Shown here in pieces: positions 60,972 through 64,000 of a stretch of 64,000 nt of DNA. This DNA is from Marchantia polymorpha subsp. ruderalis (Eukaryota; Streptophyta; Marchantiopsida; Marchantiales; Marchantiaceae), in contig AP031353.1 in the NCBI GenBank assembly GCA_037833965.1, positions 27,220,501 through 27,284,500 on the forward strand. Direction: 5' to 3'. The notes below the pieces were generated by a model, which searched no databases, was not told the DNA's origin, and saw only the letters and a program-made list of their open reading frames with translations. Position 1 is the stretch's first letter; each line of letters starts with the position of its first letter. Made by a program: the position numbers and the translations under genes.

Positions 60972-63900
60972 ATGGAGGCAGGATGGATTGTGCAGGACTC
61001 ACCTTATGAAGGCACTTTCAATTCGTTAATGTTGAATTGGTCAAATGGGACGGCCTACATCAAAAGCTCGAGGCTTCACGATTTTGTTTCGGGAGAGGGA
61101 TCTTGTCATAGTGATGCGAAGACAGAATTTGTGACACGTTGCTCATACAAGGGTGGAGGTACTAGGCACAATTGGGAATCGTATGCAATGTATTATTGCA
61201 AGTATGGTACTCCAGAAAGGGGCAAGAAGAGTATGCTTTCATCGAATTTTATTCAAGATCCATCAACGAAGGCAAAATTTGGTCCTGGCAGCAGGGATAG
61301 ACTAGATCATGATTCGCATCACAAGGGCTGTCAGTGCAGGTTTAGTGCCATTAAACTGTTGTCTAATGATCACATTCCACCAGGAATCACAAAATTGATA
61401 TACAAGCATAGAAGACACGTAAATGCTGCAGGTGTAGCTTGTCATGGCACAGCGTGTTCAGATAGTGTTGGCTTGCCATCTCAAATGGCGCGCAATTTAT
61501 CCTCTGAATGCAGGTAACGGCATATTTGTTACATTTTCAATATATTTGTTTATCGTTCACAGTCAATCTCCCGTCATATTTGTAATATCTACAATAAGTT
61601 TGTTGTTATTACAGTTTGTAAAACTTTGACACTAAGCAAGCACGTTGTCTAATATTTTCTACGTTCTTATGCCAGGGAGTGGGTTGAATGCGAGTTAAGA
61701 AGAGGTTTAACTCCTCCACAAATTCTCATGCGTGCTGCAAAAGCACTGTTTGAAAATCATCAGCGCTTAGGCTATGTGCAAGGGTCCCCTATTAGAGATC
61801 ATTATATCACATCTGCCGATGTGTATAATATCAAATTGGAACTGGACAAAGAAACTTGGAGAAGGCATGCTAATGATAGAATTAGCACAGAATTATGGAT
61901 GAAAGCGAATTCATCTCAAGTTGTTTTGTATCAGGCACCAAAAAGTGATCCATTTAAACCATTGAGGCTTGCTGTTACAAGACCCTTGCTCCTAGATTGG
62001 TTGCTAAAACATGGAAATGGAGGTTGTGTTGCTATAGATGGAACGCATGGCACGCAGAAGTATAAGGTAATATTCTACTACCACATTTTGATGTTTTTAT
62101 CATCAGGCTTCCATGATTATGTATATTCTACCTTACTATTTGCAATCTCTGCAAGATATTTGAAAAAATGACGGTTTGGAGCTTTAACCAATCCTGTAAG
62201 AGATTATTGAACGTCTCAATGTGTGATGTATATGTTGTTTTATATACCTTGATCACGTCTAAATTATCAAGACATAAAAATAGCGAATCATTCATTTGTA
62301 TCAGGTTTAGCTTAGTATTAATGAAGATGAATACTTTGTAGACGATTGCTAGCAGCAAACTGATACGTTTATTTCATTTTTTGCAATGCAGTATCCACTG
62401 TACACCCTGATGGTGTTTGACGAATATGAACACGGACATCCTACTGTTTTTGGATTCCTCGAAAAAGAAGAAACAGAAGATCTGGTGGATTTATTATCTG
62501 CAGTGAAGAAGATGGCCCAACATTATATCCCTGGATGGATGCCCTCGTGCTTCATGACGGATTGTGCTGACAATGAGAGACTTGCCCTGGACATTGTTTT
62601 TCCGCATATCCCTGTATTTCTTTGCATATATCATGTTCGAAAAGCATGGACAAAGAAATTGATTGAGGTTGTGAGTGGTCATGAAAAGAGAGCTATTATG
62701 AATGCTGCTTTAGAAGACCTGTGCTTTGGAAGCACATTAATTGCTGATGGAGAAGAATTTGATGTGGAAAGATTTGCTGCGATGAAGCTTCTGTTATTTT
62801 ACAAAAAATTTCAGCTCTCTGAGCCACAATTTGTGAAATACTTTCAAACAGAATGGGAACCTTGTATGGGTAAGTGTAAGTTTGTAACATGTGCATTATA
62901 TTTGAAGTTATTACATTTTGGAAGTTGTTTTTTGCTTAATGAACTTCCACAAGCACATCTAACTTACTGTTTTGGAATTCAGGTCAGTGGATTCGTGATG
63001 AACGGAGGAAGACATGTCGTAACAATCAAGATACCAACAACGCTATGGAATCAATGCATGGACACATGAAGGATTTCCTTTATGGCTGGCGCAGGAATGC
63101 ACATGAGCAACGTTTGGATCATACAGTATATGGTCTGCTAGGGGATTTTGTAATGAGAATTTGGTACAAAGATCAGAAGAAGCTACTTGGCTTTATTCCA
63201 AATAAGAAGAAAGATCAACGTGTGATTGCTGTGATCATGAAGACAAGATCTATGCTAACTGTCCCTGTTACTTGGCCTCATGGCTATGCAGGCCCCGCAT
63301 TAGTGGGCTCTACATCAAAGCTAAATAGAAGGTATCTTGTAAATTGGAGACGAGAAAAGTATGCATGCGAGTGCTTCTGGTCACTCCAAGGCAACTTTTG
63401 CAAACATCAGGTACAACTCAGATTGTAATTCTGTTTTTGATTGCATATATTGGTCGTATCTGTATTTTTTATTAACACTGCTTGATTCATGTGTGTCTAG
63501 ATTCTTATTCTACGAAGGAAAGGATATTCCGAGACCAACATCCGCATTTGTTTGGGCATACGGTTTGGTGGAATACGAGGTGGAATCAAAGAGCTCTTTG
63601 ATAAAGGTCCTTCATCACAGATATATGATTTCAATGAGGATCCAGTCCTTCGAAGAGAACTTGCAGATATTGAAGTCAAAGATGATTGCCATGACACCTT
63701 CAACCTTACAGAAGGTACTTCAAACTGTCAGTTTAATGTGCAATAACTGCATATATTTTGCAGAAATGACAGTTTGAGTGATGAAACTACCTAACCGTAC
63801 ATGTTCTATGTGTTATCAGATACGGACAGCCCTGTAAAGAAAGCATCGAAGCCAACAGATCTGGAGGAGGAAGAAAAGATCAAGCGTGTTCTTCATACTC

Positions 63901-64000
63901 AATTGGTATGGCTGAAGGACTTTTTTGATGAAAATCCTAGTATGCTGAAAGTGGGAGAGCTAGAGCTCCGGCATTGCATTGGACGTATCAAGGAGTCTCA
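60972..64000 (+). CDS. MULE-type transposase or transposase-derived SWIM zinc-finger protein, 3' end outside the window
   Basis: Six exons are visible: 60972-61513, 61676-62066, 62392-62869, 62983-63410, 63501-63714 and 63820-64000. Five GT-AG introns (162, 325, 113, 90 and 105 bp) join in phase without a stop, giving 744 residues so far. The ATG at 60972 is the first in its frame. The N-terminal third is Cys/His-rich (YYCKYG, KGCQCRFSA, HVNAAGVACHG) and may bind DNA. The MULE catalytic core follows, with likely triad D302 (AIDGTHGTQ), D368 (CFMTDCAD) and E493 (NNAMESMHG), plus the family's CxxH at 388-391 (CIYH). A SWIM finger follows at 599-612 (CECFWSLQGNFCKH). The tail after residue 685 is acidic and then charged. 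In Mutator-like elements this protein cuts at the TIRs. Five introns, an intact frame and a telo-box suggest it may be domesticated, but TIRs cannot be judged because the window ends. Confidence 0.88.

Overview
The window reads as a plant nuclear genome, most likely a moss close to Physcomitrium (Physcomitrella) patens. The evidence is: GT-AG introns of plant size in the two genes I can define; a complete plant-type ATP23 gene; a Mutator-like (MULE) transposase gene with a SWIM zinc finger; a decayed Copia retrotransposon; and, at the left edge, a coiled-coil repeat protein of a kind I recall from many Physcomitrella gene models. That last point is from memory and was not checked. There is no bacterial-style operon, CRISPR array, or rRNA or tRNA gene that I could see.

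Layout. 1-1960: fossil LTR-like non-autonomous element with a coiled-coil coding remnant. 1960-9100: mostly AT-rich intergenic DNA holding a MITE-like element (3631-3961), then an odd cluster of three perfect fold-back palindromes flanking a coding-like fragment (4364-4702). 9100-14300: low-copy sequence with a fold-back and gene-like scraps. 14300-17100: AT desert. 17100-30800: base-balanced low-copy DNA with many short exon-like open stretches that I cannot assemble into a known gene. 30818-32558 (minus strand): the five-exon ATP23 gene. 33400-46000: a very AT-rich desert with a 677 bp inverted-repeat element, a 100 bp tandem duplication and Copia fossils. 46000-60800: balanced to GC-rich intergenic DNA with microsatellites, a palindrome and a 62 bp tandem array. 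60972-64000 (plus strand): six exons of an apparently intact MULE-type gene that runs off the right edge.

The two solid genes do not work together. ATP23 is a housekeeping mitochondrial protease and assembly factor. The MULE gene is a transposase or a domesticated derivative. Both have a telo-box-like motif 120-160 bp upstream of the ATG, which is common in plant housekeeping promoters. The sharp alternation of AT deserts rich in old transposons with balanced islands suggests long-term C-to-T decay of methylated repeats, but this is inference. The features I would check first are the triple palindrome cluster, the phased 62 bp array and the intron-rich intact MULE gene.
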